A stretch of DNA of 32,110 nt, taken from NCBI RefSeq assembly GCF_003253115.1, contig NZ_QEQF01000012.1, positions 1-32,110 on the forward strand, read 5' to 3'. Position numbers and translations under genes: made by a program. The DNA comes from Haemophilus_A paraphrohaemolyticus_A (GTDB lineage Bacteria; Pseudomonadota; Gammaproteobacteria; Enterobacterales; Pasteurellaceae). Shown in pieces: positions 15,740 through 23,932 of the stretch; the stretch's first letter is position 1, and each line of letters begins with the position of its first letter. Below the pieces are notes generated by a model. The model was not told where the DNA came from and ran no database searches. It worked only from the letters and a program-made list of their open reading frames with translations.

Positions 15740-16057
15740 TTAGTATTGCCAATTCTCAGGATCAATGCCAAGCTCACGCATTTTTTCTTTTGCTTTTTCT
15801 GGAATTTCATCGCTGCGTTCTTTCATTAAATCCTCGTCTGTTGGCAAAGGCTGTCCTGTGAATGCATGTAAAAAGGCTTCACAAAGTAGTTCGCTATTAG
15901 TGGCGTGACGCAGATTTTTAATCTGACGACGCGTACGCTCATTGGTTAAAATTTCCAACACCTTAATTGGAATTGATACGGTGATCTTCTTTACCTGTTC
16001 ACTTTTTTTGCCGTGTTCTGCATAAGGACTAATGTATTCGCCACGCCAATCTTTCAT
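15740..16057 (-). CDS. metJ: Methionine regulon repressor MetJ
   Basis: MetJ is a ribbon-helix-helix dimer that, with S-adenosylmethionine as corepressor, binds tandem met boxes to shut down methionine synthesis genes. The 105 residues equal the E. coli length. The sequence contains GEYISPYAEHGKKSEQVKK (6-24), the DNA-contacting strand ITVSIPIKVL (25-34), RTRRQIKNLRHATNSELL (40-57) and AFLHAFTGQPLP, near identical to the enterobacterial protein. AGCGGGGA serves as ribosome site. A near-perfect met box abuts its promoter, so it is very likely autoregulated. Confidence 0.98.
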   Translation of the reverse strand: MKDWRGEYISPYAEHGKKSEQVKKITVSIPIKVLEILTNERTRRQIKNLRHATNSELLCEAFLHAFTGQPLPTDEDLMKERSDEIPEKAKEKMRELGIDPENWQY

Positions 16058-16083
16058 ATATTTTCCCCGCTAAAAATGGCGTT

Positions 16084-16112
16084 ATTGTAATCAAATCTGA
16101 ACCATATCGCAA
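16084..16112 (-). promoter_or_regulatory. metJ promoter
   Basis: On the minus strand TTGCGA (plus 16107-16112) is separated by exactly 17 bases from TACAAT (plus 16084-16089). The -10 lies 27 bases upstream of the metJ ATG. Confidence 0.75.
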
Positions 16113-16131
16113 TCTAGACGTCTAGATTTCT
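16111..16131. promoter_or_regulatory. MetJ operator (met boxes)
   Basis: A perfect met box AGACGTCT lies at 16116-16123 inside the 18-base palindrome AATCTAGACGTCTAGATT (16111-16128). A second, adjacent box AGATTTCT at 16124-16131 matches 6 of 8. MetJ binds cooperatively to tandem 8-base boxes (established). The palindrome overlaps the metJ -35 hexamer by two bases. Confidence 0.88.
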
Positions 16132-16156
16132 ATTGTGATTTTAATGCAGAAAGCTG

Positions 16157-16185
16157 TTGGTCTTTTGAGTATCGAACAGTACAAT
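16157..16185 (+). promoter_or_regulatory. mlaA promoter
   Basis: TTGGTC at 16157-16162 is spaced 17 bases from TACAAT at 16180-16185, about 30 bases before the mlaA ATG. Confidence 0.6.
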
Positions 16186-16214
16186 AACCGCATTGAGTTT
16201 AATAAGGAAATACT

Positions 16215-16958
16215 ATGAAATTAAAAGCAACTGTATTGGTAACCGCAAGCCTATTATTGACCGCTTGTTCCTCTTCTATCGACCCGAATACGGGCGAACG
16301 CAAAGATCCACTTGAAGGGTTTAACCGTGCAATGTGGAACGTAAATTACAACTATCTCGATCCTTATGTGGTTAAACCAGTGGCAAAAGGTTGGCGTGAC
16401 TACGTGCCAAGCCCTGTTAAAACAGGTTTAGTGAATGTAGCGAATAACTTGGATGAACCAGCGAGTTTCGTGAATCGCTTACTTGAAGGTGAAGTGAAAA
16501 AAGCGATGATTCACTTTAACCGTTTCTGGATTAACTCGGTATTCGGTATTGGCGGTTTAATCGACTGGGCAAGCAAAACACCAGACTTAAAACTTGATAA
16601 CGGCAACCGTGAATTTGGCGAAACGCTTGGGCACTACGGCGTGGGAACCGGGGCATATATTATGGTGCCAGGCTACGGGCCAACTACGCCAAGACAAGCA
16701 GTCGGAAAGGTGGCAGATTCTGCATATCCCGTGCTTTCGCTCTTAACCACCCCTTGGACTATTGCAAAATTTGGTGTACAGGGTATTAACACCCGTGCAA
16801 ACTTGCTTGACCAAGATGCATTAATTAAACAATCGCTCGACCCTTATGTAACTTTCCGTGAAGCTTATTTCCAAAACTTGGAATTTAAAGTAAACAACGG
16901 CAAGGCGAGCGACGACAAGGAAACGTTGTCAGAAGATGAGTTGAAGGGAATTGATTAA
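16215..16958 (+). CDS. mlaA: Outer-membrane lipoprotein MlaA (VacJ)
   Basis: MlaA removes misplaced phospholipids from the outer leaflet of the outer membrane and hands them to MlaC for return to the inner membrane. The 247-residue precursor has a signal peptide with lipobox LTAC, giving lipidated Cys18; Ser at +2 predicts outer-membrane sorting. Family motifs are DPLEGFNRAMWNVNY (32-46), VNRLLEG and FNRFWINSVFGIGGLIDWAS (around 96-115). AAGGAAATACT precedes the ATG. The divergent neighbour is metJ. The rest of the Mla pathway is not in this window. Confidence 0.95.
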   Translation: MKLKATVLVTASLLLTACSSSIDPNTGERKDPLEGFNRAMWNVNYNYLDPYVVKPVAKGWRDYVPSPVKTGLVNVANNLDEPASFVNRLLEGEVKKAMIHFNRFWINSVFGIGGLIDWASKTPDLKLDNGNREFGETLGHYGVGTGAYIMVPGYGPTTPRQAVGKVADSAYPVLSLLTTPWTIAKFGVQGINTRANLLDQDALIKQSLDPYVTFREAYFQNLEFKVNNGKASDDKETLSEDELKGID

Positions 16959-16962
16959 ACAA

Positions 16963-17000
16963 AAATGGGTAAGAATAAACTTAATTATTCTTACCCATTT
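16963..17000. terminator. Bidirectional terminator between mlaA and ftsN
   Basis: A perfect 16-bp stem (AAATGGGTAAGAATAA at 16963-16978 with its complement at 16985-17000) with a six-base loop lies between convergent genes. The minus-strand side is followed by a T-rich tract. Confidence 0.82.
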
Positions 17001-17018
17001 ATTATTTAATATTCCTAA

Positions 17019-17843
17019 TTACATCGCTACAATCACACATTCTGCCACACTTCTTGCATTAGATTGGGCAGTTGCAGCTGCTGTACGGTTTCCGATAGGG
17101 CCGACAAATACGCGATTCCAATCTGCTCCGCTAACAATACGGGCATTGAAGCCTGCCATAGCAAGGCGTGCTTGCATATTTTCAGCTTGTGCTTTGTTTT
17201 TGAATGCACCGCATTGAAGCCCGAAACTACCTGCTTTAGGTTGTGAAGCGGTCGGTTTTTCTTCCACTTTTGCAGGCGTTGCTTTTACTTGTTCTGCTTT
17301 CGCTTTCTCGGCTTCCGCTTTTTTCGCTAATTCTTGCTGTTTTTTCAATTCTGCTTGTTTGCGTTTTTCTTCAGCTAGTTTTTGCTCACGAGCCTTTTGG
17401 GCTGCGATCTCAGCATCAGACGGTGCTACTGGTTGTTCTGCTATAATTTCTGGTTCAGCAGGTTGCTCTGCGGCGGCTGGCTGTTCTGTTGTAAGGCGTG
17501 CTGTTTCTTCTTGTTTACGCTTTTCTTCTAATTGTGCCAATTGTTCTTTAGAAAGTTGAGCCGATTTTGGTTGCCCTTTGTTTGGATCAGTAACGACTTC
17601 ACGAGTTTCTAGATCACGAATATAACTGTAAACTTCTTCTGGGCGACTTGGTAATGTTGTATTTTGTGTTACAGGTTTTACTGCAACTTGGTTAGGAGCA
17701 GCTGTGGTAGGTGTTGGAGCGTTTTCCTTTAGTAACCATAATCCCAATCCTAGTGCTAAAAATAGCACAATTACGATAGATAATATGGTAGAAACGCTCA
17801 TTCCTTTACTTTTTTTAGGGCGAGCCATTGAGCTTCGAGACAT
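17019..17843 (-). CDS. ftsN: Cell division protein FtsN
   Basis: FtsN is a late divisome protein that triggers septal peptidoglycan synthesis through FtsA and the FtsQLB complex. The 274 residues run in the FtsN order: a short basic cytoplasmic tail with RPKKSKG (8-14), one membrane segment (about 17-38), a periplasmic essential helix region LPSRPEEVYSYIRDLETRE (64-82) very like E. coli LPPKPEERWRYIKELESR, a long Ala/Lys/Glu/Gln-rich linker (about 98-200), and a C-terminal SPOR domain (about 205-274). Cys211 and Cys269 match the SPOR disulfide pair of E. coli FtsN. No good ribosome site is seen; Met6 is an alternative start. Confidence 0.9.
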   Translation of the reverse strand: MSRSSMARPKKSKGMSVSTILSIVIVLFLALGLGLWLLKENAPTPTTAAPNQVAVKPVTQNTTLPSRPEEVYSYIRDLETREVVTDPNKGQPKSAQLSKEQLAQLEEKRKQEETARLTTEQPAAAEQPAEPEIIAEQPVAPSDAEIAAQKAREQKLAEEKRKQAELKKQQELAKKAEAEKAKAEQVKATPAKVEEKPTASQPKAGSFGLQCGAFKNKAQAENMQARLAMAGFNARIVSGADWNRVFVGPIGNRTAAATAQSNARSVAECVIVAM

Positions 17844-17901
17844 ATTTGTATAAACCTTAGAATAAAATAATCATAGTAGTAAATTCTACTGAAAAATAGC
17901 T

Positions 17902-17926
17902 CGCTTGCCTATCAATTGGGCAAGTT
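17902..17926. terminator. Possible terminator after rsmJ
   Basis: CTTGCC at 17904-17909 pairs with GGCAAG at 17919-17924, extendable by a G-U and an A-T pair. On the minus strand it follows the rsmJ stop by about 45 bases, with a modest T-rich tract. Confidence 0.4.
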
Positions 17927-17968
17927 CAATTTTAAAATTTTTGTAAATTTTTGTTAAATTTACTGATT

Positions 17969-18733
17969 TTAGTCTGATTTTGCTGATAAATGTGACAAAT
18001 AAACATCAAATCGGTGATTTTTGGTCGTTTGGCTGAAATCAGGTTTTTGATCTGCAATAAACGGTGCATAATCAGGGCGTTTGACGACCACGCGTTTGCG
18101 AGCCACTTGTTTTGCAGGCTGGAAAAAATCATCCGAGTCTAAATCCGCTCCCACCAAATGCTGGAACACACGCATCTCTTTTTTGACCAAAGCTCTTTTT
18201 TGTTTGTGCGGAAACATCGGGTCAAAATAGACTACGTCGACAGGCTTCGCATTGGCATTTGCATATTCACTAATGGTATGAAATGGCAGTAAAACCATCC
18301 TTGATTGCATAAATTCGCCAATTTCAGGATCTTGATAAGCACGCGTTAGCCCATCTTCTAGCAAAGCTGAAACCACAGGATTACGCTCAATCAATTGCAC
18401 TTTGCAGCCAATCGCCGCTAGCACAAATGCATCACGTCCAAGTCCTGCGGTTGCATCAATTACAGTGGGTAAGTAGTCGCCCTTAATCCCTACTGCTTTT
18501 GCTACCGCTTCACCGCGACCACCGCCAAACTTACGGCGATGTGTCATTGTGCCATCCACAAAATTCACCGCAATTGCCCTGAGCTTCGGTTCGTCTAATT
18601 TGCGTAATTCCAAACGCTCAGGCGTTTTTACAAGGGCTAAAATCGCATCTGGATCGTGGCGTAATTGCCATTTTTCGCACATCGCTTGAAAGGCTTCAAG
18701 GTTGTTGCTTTCATTGATTAGTTGAATGCTCAT
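17969..18733 (-). CDS. rsmJ: 16S rRNA (guanine1516-N2)-methyltransferase
   Basis: RsmJ (YhiQ) methylates G1516 of 16S rRNA using S-adenosylmethionine. The 254 residues contain the cofactor motif DATAGLGRDAF (93-103), the acidic LIERNP (114-119) and the catalytic-type DPMFPHK (171-177), preceded by family-specific THRRKFGGGRGEAVAKAVG (64-82). The start overlaps the stop of the upstream peptidase gene in a TAATG junction, so the two are translationally coupled. Confidence 0.95.
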   Translation of the reverse strand: MSIQLINESNNLEAFQAMCEKWQLRHDPDAILALVKTPERLELRKLDEPKLRAIAVNFVDGTMTHRRKFGGGRGEAVAKAVGIKGDYLPTVIDATAGLGRDAFVLAAIGCKVQLIERNPVVSALLEDGLTRAYQDPEIGEFMQSRMVLLPFHTISEYANANAKPVDVVYFDPMFPHKQKRALVKKEMRVFQHLVGADLDSDDFFQPAKQVARKRVVVKRPDYAPFIADQKPDFSQTTKNHRFDVYLSHLSAKSD

Positions 18734-19425
18734 TACAAAATATAATCTTTAAAAAGAGAATCAAAATGGGCAATAAGAGCAGCTTTTCCTGCCACATCTT
18801 CCGTTTCCCATGCTTGTTTGAGACAGTTTGCATCAAATTGCTGTTGATAAAGCTCCGCAATCGGAAAATAGCTAATATGCCAAGGCTCAATGCCAATGAG
18901 CTTACTTTCGTTGTTTTCAGGCATAAAGGGGAAGTAAAAACCAAACGTTTCAGCATTTGCCAACAACCAGTTGGTTAAACGCTGGAAGTAACCGCCTGTT
19001 TGATATTCCCACGGTTCAAGCATCAATTTTTTGCCCTCGGGCAGCACATCAGGATCGAAGAAATCGATCTCTGTTCCCCAGTGATGGCGGCTCGCACCTG
19101 GTACAGCAGACCAGCGTAAAATAGCTTGGCATTTTTGCCAATCGCTCAAGCCTTCCAGCTCTATCGCATTGCCTTTATCATCGTGCACTTTACGCTCGCC
19201 ATTAAATTTGGCGTTCCAAATCAGTTTCTGGCGTTCAAAATCACGAAACGTGCTGGCAGGTTGTAAATTAAAGCCTGCATTTTTGGCAGCTTGCTGTAAT
19301 GCTAAAAAAGCTTTTACCGCTTCTGGTTGCAAGGTGTGTTTGTCCGATAGTGCATTCGGCAATGCAATTAAATGCTCACGGTTTTTGCCTGTGAGAATAT
19401 CGGTAAGGTTTGCAAAGTTTGGCAT
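18733..19425 (-). CDS. M15-family D-Ala-D-Ala carboxypeptidase (VanY/LdcB-like)
   Basis: This 230-residue protein has the zinc peptidase M15B signatures: SRHHWGTEIDFF, giving zinc ligands His114 and Asp121, and EPWHISY, giving catalytic Glu180 and zinc ligand His183. STFRDFERQ (58-66) matches the conserved substrate-side loop. Such enzymes trim the C-terminal D-alanine of peptidoglycan peptides. No signal peptide or lipobox is seen, which is unusual for a wall enzyme and suggests a cytoplasmic role in recycling or that secretion is not Sec-standard. It has no ribosome site: an uptake signal core lies just upstream of its ATG. It is coupled to rsmJ. Confidence 0.88.
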   Translation of the reverse strand: MPNFANLTDILTGKNREHLIALPNALSDKHTLQPEAVKAFLALQQAAKNAGFNLQPASTFRDFERQKLIWNAKFNGERKVHDDKGNAIELEGLSDWQKCQAILRWSAVPGASRHHWGTEIDFFDPDVLPEGKKLMLEPWEYQTGGYFQRLTNWLLANAETFGFYFPFMPENNESKLIGIEPWHISYFPIAELYQQQFDANCLKQAWETEDVAGKAALIAHFDSLFKDYIL

Positions 19426-19474
19426 TTTTTTGACCGCTTGTTTAGATAAAATGTAGAACTATATTGTTTTTCGA

Positions 19475-19501
19475 GTAGAGGCGAGTGCAATACGTCCCTA
19501 C
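19475..19501. repeat. REP-like GTAG palindrome beside dapE
   Basis: The 27-base stretch begins GTAGAGGCG and ends ACGTCCCTAC around GCAAT, an imperfect inverted repeat with GTAG and CTAC at the ends. It ends two bases before the dapE stop codon region. It resembles a degraded single relative of the fabD-fabG element, with a different stem sequence. Confidence 0.45.
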
Positions 19502-19503
19502 AA

Positions 19504-20637
19504 TTATTTAATCAACAATTTTTCCGCAATCTGGTAATACACCTCACCACATTTGCCCAAGTCGTCCACGTTGACGCATTCGTTGACTTTGTGAATGGTG
19601 GCGTTGAGAGGGCCGAATTCCACGACTTCAGCCCCCATTAAAGCGATAAAACGCCCGTCTGAAGTGCCGCCGCTCGTGTCTAAGCGAGGTGTAATTTGGG
19701 TGACATTTGCGACCGCTTGTTGGGCAGCTTGCACCAATTTTCCGTTACCTGCTAAAAATGGTTTTCCCGACAAATTCCAGCTAATTCGATGTTTTAATCC
19801 ATATTTTTGTAACATTTCTGCTACTTTAGTTTTAATGATTTCATCGGTCACTTCGGTGCAATAGCGTAAGTTAAATTGCACATAAAGCTCCCCGGGGATC
19901 ACGTTATTGCTGCCCGTGCCTGCTTTGATGTTGGCGATTTGCAAACTGGTTGGCGGGAAGAATTCGTTGCCGTTGTCCCATTGGTAAGTGGTGAGTTCTG
20001 TCAAGAAACCGAGCGAAGTATGTACAGGGTTTTCGGCAAGATGTGGATAAGCAACGTGTCCTTGCACGCCTTCAATGTAAAGCTCAGCAGTGATTGAACC
20101 GCGGCGACCGTTTTTAATTATATCTCCCAGCACTTTACCGCTTGAAGGTTCGCCCACCACGGCATAATGGATTGGTTCATTACGTGCCATTAAGGTTTCA
20201 ACCACTTTTACTGTGCCATCTTTGGCGGAGGCTTCTTCGTCGGAGGTGATGAGTAAAGCGATTTTGCCAGCGTGGTTTGGGTTATTTTTCACAAAATTTT
20301 CTGCGGCAACTACAAGGGCAGCGAGCGAACCTTTCATATCGGCAGCCCCGCGTCCATAAAGAATGTTACCCACAATGTGAGCTTCAAACGGTGGGTAAGT
20401 CCACGCATTTTCATCGCCAACAGGTACCACATCGGTATGCCCAGCGAAAACAAGGCAAGGTTCGCCCTCACCGTGGGTTGCCCATAAGTTGAGCGTGTCA
20501 CCAAATGGTAGCCATTCAATATTGAATCCGACCGCTTGCAAGCGTTCTGCAATCACTTGTTGGCAGCCTTCATCTTTGGGGCTGGTGGAAGGGCGTCGGA
20601 TTAAGTTTTGAGCGAGGGAGATGATTTGTTGTTTCAC
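19504..20637 (-). CDS. dapE: Succinyl-diaminopimelate desuccinylase
   Basis: DapE hydrolyses N-succinyl-LL-diaminopimelate to LL-diaminopimelate and succinate in the lysine and peptidoglycan precursor pathway. The 377 residues fit the family. The di-zinc site is visible: GHTDVVP with His67 and Asp69, GAADMKGSLAA with Asp100, and SDEEASA with Glu134 and Glu135. C-terminal SGGTSDGRF and a late histidine (ATIHKVNE) complete the site. The start is a GTG at 20637 with GGAAG upstream. It follows the yffB-like gene by 70 bases, the same neighbour as in E. coli. Confidence 0.96.
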   Translation of the reverse strand: MKQQIISLAQNLIRRPSTSPKDEGCQQVIAERLQAVGFNIEWLPFGDTLNLWATHGEGEPCLVFAGHTDVVPVGDENAWTYPPFEAHIVGNILYGRGAADMKGSLAALVVAAENFVKNNPNHAGKIALLITSDEEASAKDGTVKVVETLMARNEPIHYAVVGEPSSGKVLGDIIKNGRRGSITAELYIEGVQGHVAYPHLAENPVHTSLGFLTELTTYQWDNGNEFFPPTSLQIANIKAGTGSNNVIPGELYVQFNLRYCTEVTDEIIKTKVAEMLQKYGLKHRISWNLSGKPFLAGNGKLVQAAQQAVANVTQITPRLDTSGGTSDGRFIALMGAEVVEFGPLNATIHKVNECVNVDDLGKCGEVYYQIAEKLLIK

Positions 20638-20707
20638 GTTTTATACTTCCATTTCCTAGGGCTACATGTCCTCGGTTAGTGATAAATAAGTTCTTACGGA
20701 GTTTTTC

Positions 20708-21055
20708 TTATTTATTAAATACGTCTTTATATTCTGCTTCATTAAACCCAATTAACGCTTTGCCATCTTGTAAGATAATCGGGCGTTTGATAAGCGTTGG
20801 TTGCTCGGTTAAAACTTGTAATGCAGTTGCACGATCTAAGCTATTTTTAACCGCTTGATCGAGGTTACGCCAAGTCGTCGAGCGTTTATTTACAAGCGTT
20901 TCCCAACCAAAGGTTTGTTCTGCTTGTTCAAGCCAAGCGGTATCTAAACCATCAACGCGATAATCGTGTAATTGATGTGGGATCTGGTTATCCGCTAGCC
21001 ATTTCAACGCTTTTCTGACGGTGTCACAATTTTTAATGCCATATACTTTAATCAT
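20708..21055 (-). CDS. yffB: ArsC/Spx-like thioredoxin-fold protein (YffB family)
   Basis: This 115-residue protein has the arsenate-reductase-like thioredoxin fold: MIKVYGIKNCDTVRKALKWL with a single active-site Cys10, and LIKRPIILQDGKALIGFN near residues 88-105, where Arg and Pro match the ArsC core. YffB-type proteins are thought to act in thiol chemistry rather than true arsenate detoxification. The gene lies just upstream of dapE as in E. coli and H. influenzae, and 9 bases downstream of folP, with its ribosome site AAGGAAG in the folP end region. Confidence 0.9.
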   Translation of the reverse strand: MIKVYGIKNCDTVRKALKWLADNQIPHQLHDYRVDGLDTAWLEQAEQTFGWETLVNKRSTTWRNLDQAVKNSLDRATALQVLTEQPTLIKRPIILQDGKALIGFNEAEYKDVFNK

Positions 21056-21064
21056 TTTTCTTCC

Positions 21065-21910
21065 TTATTCTACGCTATTCATTGCTTGCCAAATACTCAA
21101 GGCTTCAGCCGTTTCGGCAACATCGTGCACGCGGACGATTTTTGCCCCGTTTTGTACCGAAAGCAATGCTCCCGTTACACTGCCTATTACACGCTGATCC
21201 ACAGGTTTGCCTGTGATCGCACCAATCATCGATTTTCTGGAAAGCCCTGCCAACACAGGAAAGCCCGAATCAGCAAAGGCTTTGAGATGTTTCAATAATT
21301 GATAATTATGCTCGACCGTTTTGCCAAAACCAAAGCCAACATCCAAAATAATATGCTCTTTAGGAATACCCGCAAGCGTACATTCTAAAATGCGGTGGTT
21401 TAAAAAATCTGCTACTTCTTCGACGACATCCTCATAATGCGGGGCTTGTTGCATCGTTTGCGGCGAGCCTTGCATATGCATAATGCAGACAGGTAAATCA
21501 AGTTCTGCGGCGGTCTCTAGTGCATTTGGTTCTGTTAATGCACGAATATCATTGAGAATATCCGCCCCTGCTTTTGCTGACTCGCGGAATACTTCTGCCT
21601 TTGAGCTATCCACTGAAATCAAACAATCAAAGCGACTTCTAACGGCTTCAACAAGCGGTACAACTCGCTCAATTTCTTGAGAAACGGTCACAGTTTCTGC
21701 ATTCGGACGGGTCGATTCGCCACCAATGTCGATAATGTCTGCCCCATCATTGAGCATTTTTTCTACTTGAAACAGTGCTTTATCAAGCGAAAAAAACTTG
21801 CCTGAATCCGAGAACGAATCAGGCGTGAAATTCAAAATCCCCATAATATTGGGATGGGTTAAATCCAACAAGCGGTCAGATTTTTGTTGGTTTTTGAAAT
21901 GGATTTGCAT
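21065..21910 (-). CDS. folP: Dihydropteroate synthase
   Basis: FolP condenses p-aminobenzoate with hydroxymethyl-dihydropterin diphosphate in folate synthesis and is the sulfonamide target. The 281 residues show NIMGILNFTPDSFSDSG (21-37), DIGGESTRPNAE (61-72), ISVDSSKAEV near residue 98, DVGFGFGKT near 190 and LSRKSMIG near 225, all binding pterin or diphosphate. AAGGAGAACAAA precedes the ATG. It sits between rluC and yffB; glmM, often next to folP in enterobacteria, is absent. Confidence 0.96.
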   Translation of the reverse strand: MQIHFKNQQKSDRLLDLTHPNIMGILNFTPDSFSDSGKFFSLDKALFQVEKMLNDGADIIDIGGESTRPNAETVTVSQEIERVVPLVEAVRSRFDCLISVDSSKAEVFRESAKAGADILNDIRALTEPNALETAAELDLPVCIMHMQGSPQTMQQAPHYEDVVEEVADFLNHRILECTLAGIPKEHIILDVGFGFGKTVEHNYQLLKHLKAFADSGFPVLAGLSRKSMIGAITGKPVDQRVIGSVTGALLSVQNGAKIVRVHDVAETAEALSIWQAMNSVE

Positions 21911-21931
21911 TTTGTTCTCCTTTTTCGACCG

Positions 21932-22894
21932 CTATTTTTCCGCTCGTAACTTCGCCAATACTGCTTTCATTTTTTTATCTAAAGGTGCGGTAATCACCAT
22001 CTCCTCACCCGTTCTGGGGTGTTCAAAACGGATAGAATAAGCGTGCAAGAACAGGCGATTTAAGCCAATTTGTTGTATTTTTTGGTCGAAATCACGGTCG
22101 CCATATTTATCATCACAAGCAATCGGATGCCCTGCATATTGAGTATGAACACGGATTTGGTGCGTTCGTCCTGTTACTGGCGAAGCTTTCACTAAAGTGG
22201 CAGAAGGGTAGCGTTCTTCAATAGAAAAACGGGTTTCCGACGGCTTGCCCGCTTCGCTCACTTTTACCATTCTTTCACCGCTTGCCAGTTCATTTTTGAG
22301 TAGTGGTGCTTTCACTACTTTGACGTGTGATTGCCATTGCCCTCGTACTAATGCTAAGTAATCTTTTTGTACGACTTTTTCACGCAGTTGCTCGTGTAAA
22401 TTGCGTAATGCTGAGCGTTTTTTAGCAACGAGCAGAATGCCCGATGTATCTCGGTCGATACGGTGTACTAATTCTAAAAAACGTGCTTGCGGACGTAACG
22501 CGCGCAAGGCTTCAATTACGCCAAAACTCAAACCGCTTCCGCCGTGCACGGCAATGCCAGAAGGCTTGTTGATAACTAACATCACTTCATCTTCATACAA
22601 AATTTGGCTTTCTAGTTCCGCCACTTTGTTGAGTTTGGTTGAAACGGGCACTTCGTTTTTCTCTGCCACACGCACAGGTGGCACACGCACGACATCATCT
22701 TCTTGAAGTTTGTATTCTGGCTTAATTCGCCCTTTATTGACGCGCACTTCGCCCTTACGCACGATGCGATAAATCAAACTTTTCGGCACGCCTTTCAGTT
22801 TCGCCAAAAGAAAGTTATCCAAGCGTTGCCCTGCTTCATCATCGGAAATGGTGAAAAATTGCACGCTGGCACTGATTACTTTTTCTGTTGTCAT
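21932..22894 (-). CDS. rluC: 23S rRNA pseudouridine(955/2504/2580) synthase
   Basis: RluC isomerises three uridines of 23S rRNA. The 320 residues begin with an S4 RNA-binding domain (about 20-85, with GQRLDNFLLAKLKGVPKSLIY and VNKGRIKPEY) and continue with the RluA-type catalytic domain. The motif HRIDRDTSGILL (144-155) supplies catalytic Asp147. The S4 domain and the VRVPPVRV linker distinguish RluC/RluD from RluA; similarity to RluC is favoured over RluD. It heads the minus-strand series rluC-folP-yffB-dapE and is divergent from mscS. Confidence 0.92.
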   Translation of the reverse strand: MTTEKVISASVQFFTISDDEAGQRLDNFLLAKLKGVPKSLIYRIVRKGEVRVNKGRIKPEYKLQEDDVVRVPPVRVAEKNEVPVSTKLNKVAELESQILYEDEVMLVINKPSGIAVHGGSGLSFGVIEALRALRPQARFLELVHRIDRDTSGILLVAKKRSALRNLHEQLREKVVQKDYLALVRGQWQSHVKVVKAPLLKNELASGERMVKVSEAGKPSETRFSIEERYPSATLVKASPVTGRTHQIRVHTQYAGHPIACDDKYGDRDFDQKIQQIGLNRLFLHAYSIRFEHPRTGEEMVITAPLDKKMKAVLAKLRAEK

Positions 22895-22980
22895 AAAATG
22901 TGAAATTTAGAGATAATATTACTTTAAATTCTATCACAAACGCCCTCTTTTTCGGGCAAATTCAACAAAAAGGATCAAAA

Positions 22981-23874
22981 ATGTCAGAAACAGCTCAAAC
23001 AGCAACGCAAAATATTGATGTGGTGGCGACCACAGAAAAATTACTTCAAAAAGTAGATACAATGAGTATTGATGCGATTTTGCACGATTATTTAATCCCT
23101 TACGGCACCAAAATTGTGCTTGCGATTGCAATTTTTGTAATCGGCAAATGGCTTGCTAAGGCGATTAGCAAACTGATGAGTAAGGCAGTGTTAGCCTCAA
23201 CCAAAGACGAAATGTTACAAAGTTTTGTCCGCTCAATCAGCTATTTCTTGCTACTTTTAATTGTGGTTATCGCCTCGCTTTCTCAAATTGGCATTAACAC
23301 CAGCTCTCTTGTTGCACTGATTGGTGCAGCTGGTTTGGCGATAGGTTTGTCGCTACAAAATTCGCTACAAAATTTTGCAGCAGGTGTAATGTTGTTAATT
23401 TTTAAACCTTTCCAAAAAGGCGATCAAATTGAAACGGGTGGCACAGTCGGCACCGTGCAACAGATGGGTATTTTAGTACTTGAACTTCGCACTTCAGATA
23501 ACAAAACGGTATTGATTCCCAACGGTAGCGTATTCTCAAGCAAAATTACCAACTATTCAGCAAACGACACTCGCCGTTTAAATTTTGTGTTTGATATTGC
23601 TTATGATGCGGATCTAAAAAAAGCGAAAGAGATTATCAGCCAGATTCTTGCCAATGAAAGCACTATTTTACCGACACCTGAGCCAAGTGTATCGGTCAGC
23701 GAACTGGCGGCGAGCAGTGTGAAATTAGGGGCTCAAGGCTGGGTTACGACCGCCAACGCTTCATCCACATATAGCCGTATATTAGAAGAGGTTAAATTAG
23801 CCTTCGACGAAGCAGGCATTGTCATTCCATTTAACCAATTGGATGTGAATTTGACCGGAACGGATAAATTATAA
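22981..23874 (+). CDS. mscS: Small-conductance mechanosensitive channel
   Basis: MscS opens on membrane tension to release solutes during hypo-osmotic shock. From the chosen ATG the protein has 297 residues. An N-terminal amphipathic stretch is followed by two membrane helices (about 42-66 and 82-105) and the glycine/alanine-rich pore helix TM3 VALIGAAGLAIGLSLQNSLQ (111-130), then the beta domain with FKPFQKGDQIE and the cytoplasmic cage. AAAGGATCAAAA gives a good ribosome site; an upstream in-frame ATG at 22900 lacks one and would add an unconserved extension. Confidence 0.94.
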   Translation: MSETAQTATQNIDVVATTEKLLQKVDTMSIDAILHDYLIPYGTKIVLAIAIFVIGKWLAKAISKLMSKAVLASTKDEMLQSFVRSISYFLLLLIVVIASLSQIGINTSSLVALIGAAGLAIGLSLQNSLQNFAAGVMLLIFKPFQKGDQIETGGTVGTVQQMGILVLELRTSDNKTVLIPNGSVFSSKITNYSANDTRRLNFVFDIAYDADLKKAKEIISQILANESTILPTPEPSVSVSELAASSVKLGAQGWVTTANASSTYSRILEEVKLAFDEAGIVIPFNQLDVNLTGTDKL

Positions 23875-23880
23875 ATGGAT

Positions 23881-23910
23881 AAAACCTTGGAGAAATCTAA
23901 GGTTTTGTTT
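23881..23910 (+). terminator. Terminator after mscS
   Basis: AAAACCTT at 23881-23888 pairs with AAGGTTTT at 23899-23906, followed by GTTTT. Confidence 0.7.
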
Positions 23911-23932
23911 TAGATAAAGGGATTAAATAACT

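Noticed and set aside
15681..15752. Longer yhdT start at 15752
   Set aside because: It would run through the metJ terminator; the ATG at 15680 has a strong ribosome site and matches the family start.
20680..20720. ATAAATAAG...CTTATTTAT stem between yffB and dapE as a terminator
   Set aside because: The stem is only A/T rich, has no T run on the minus strand, and would separate genes that are probably co-transcribed.
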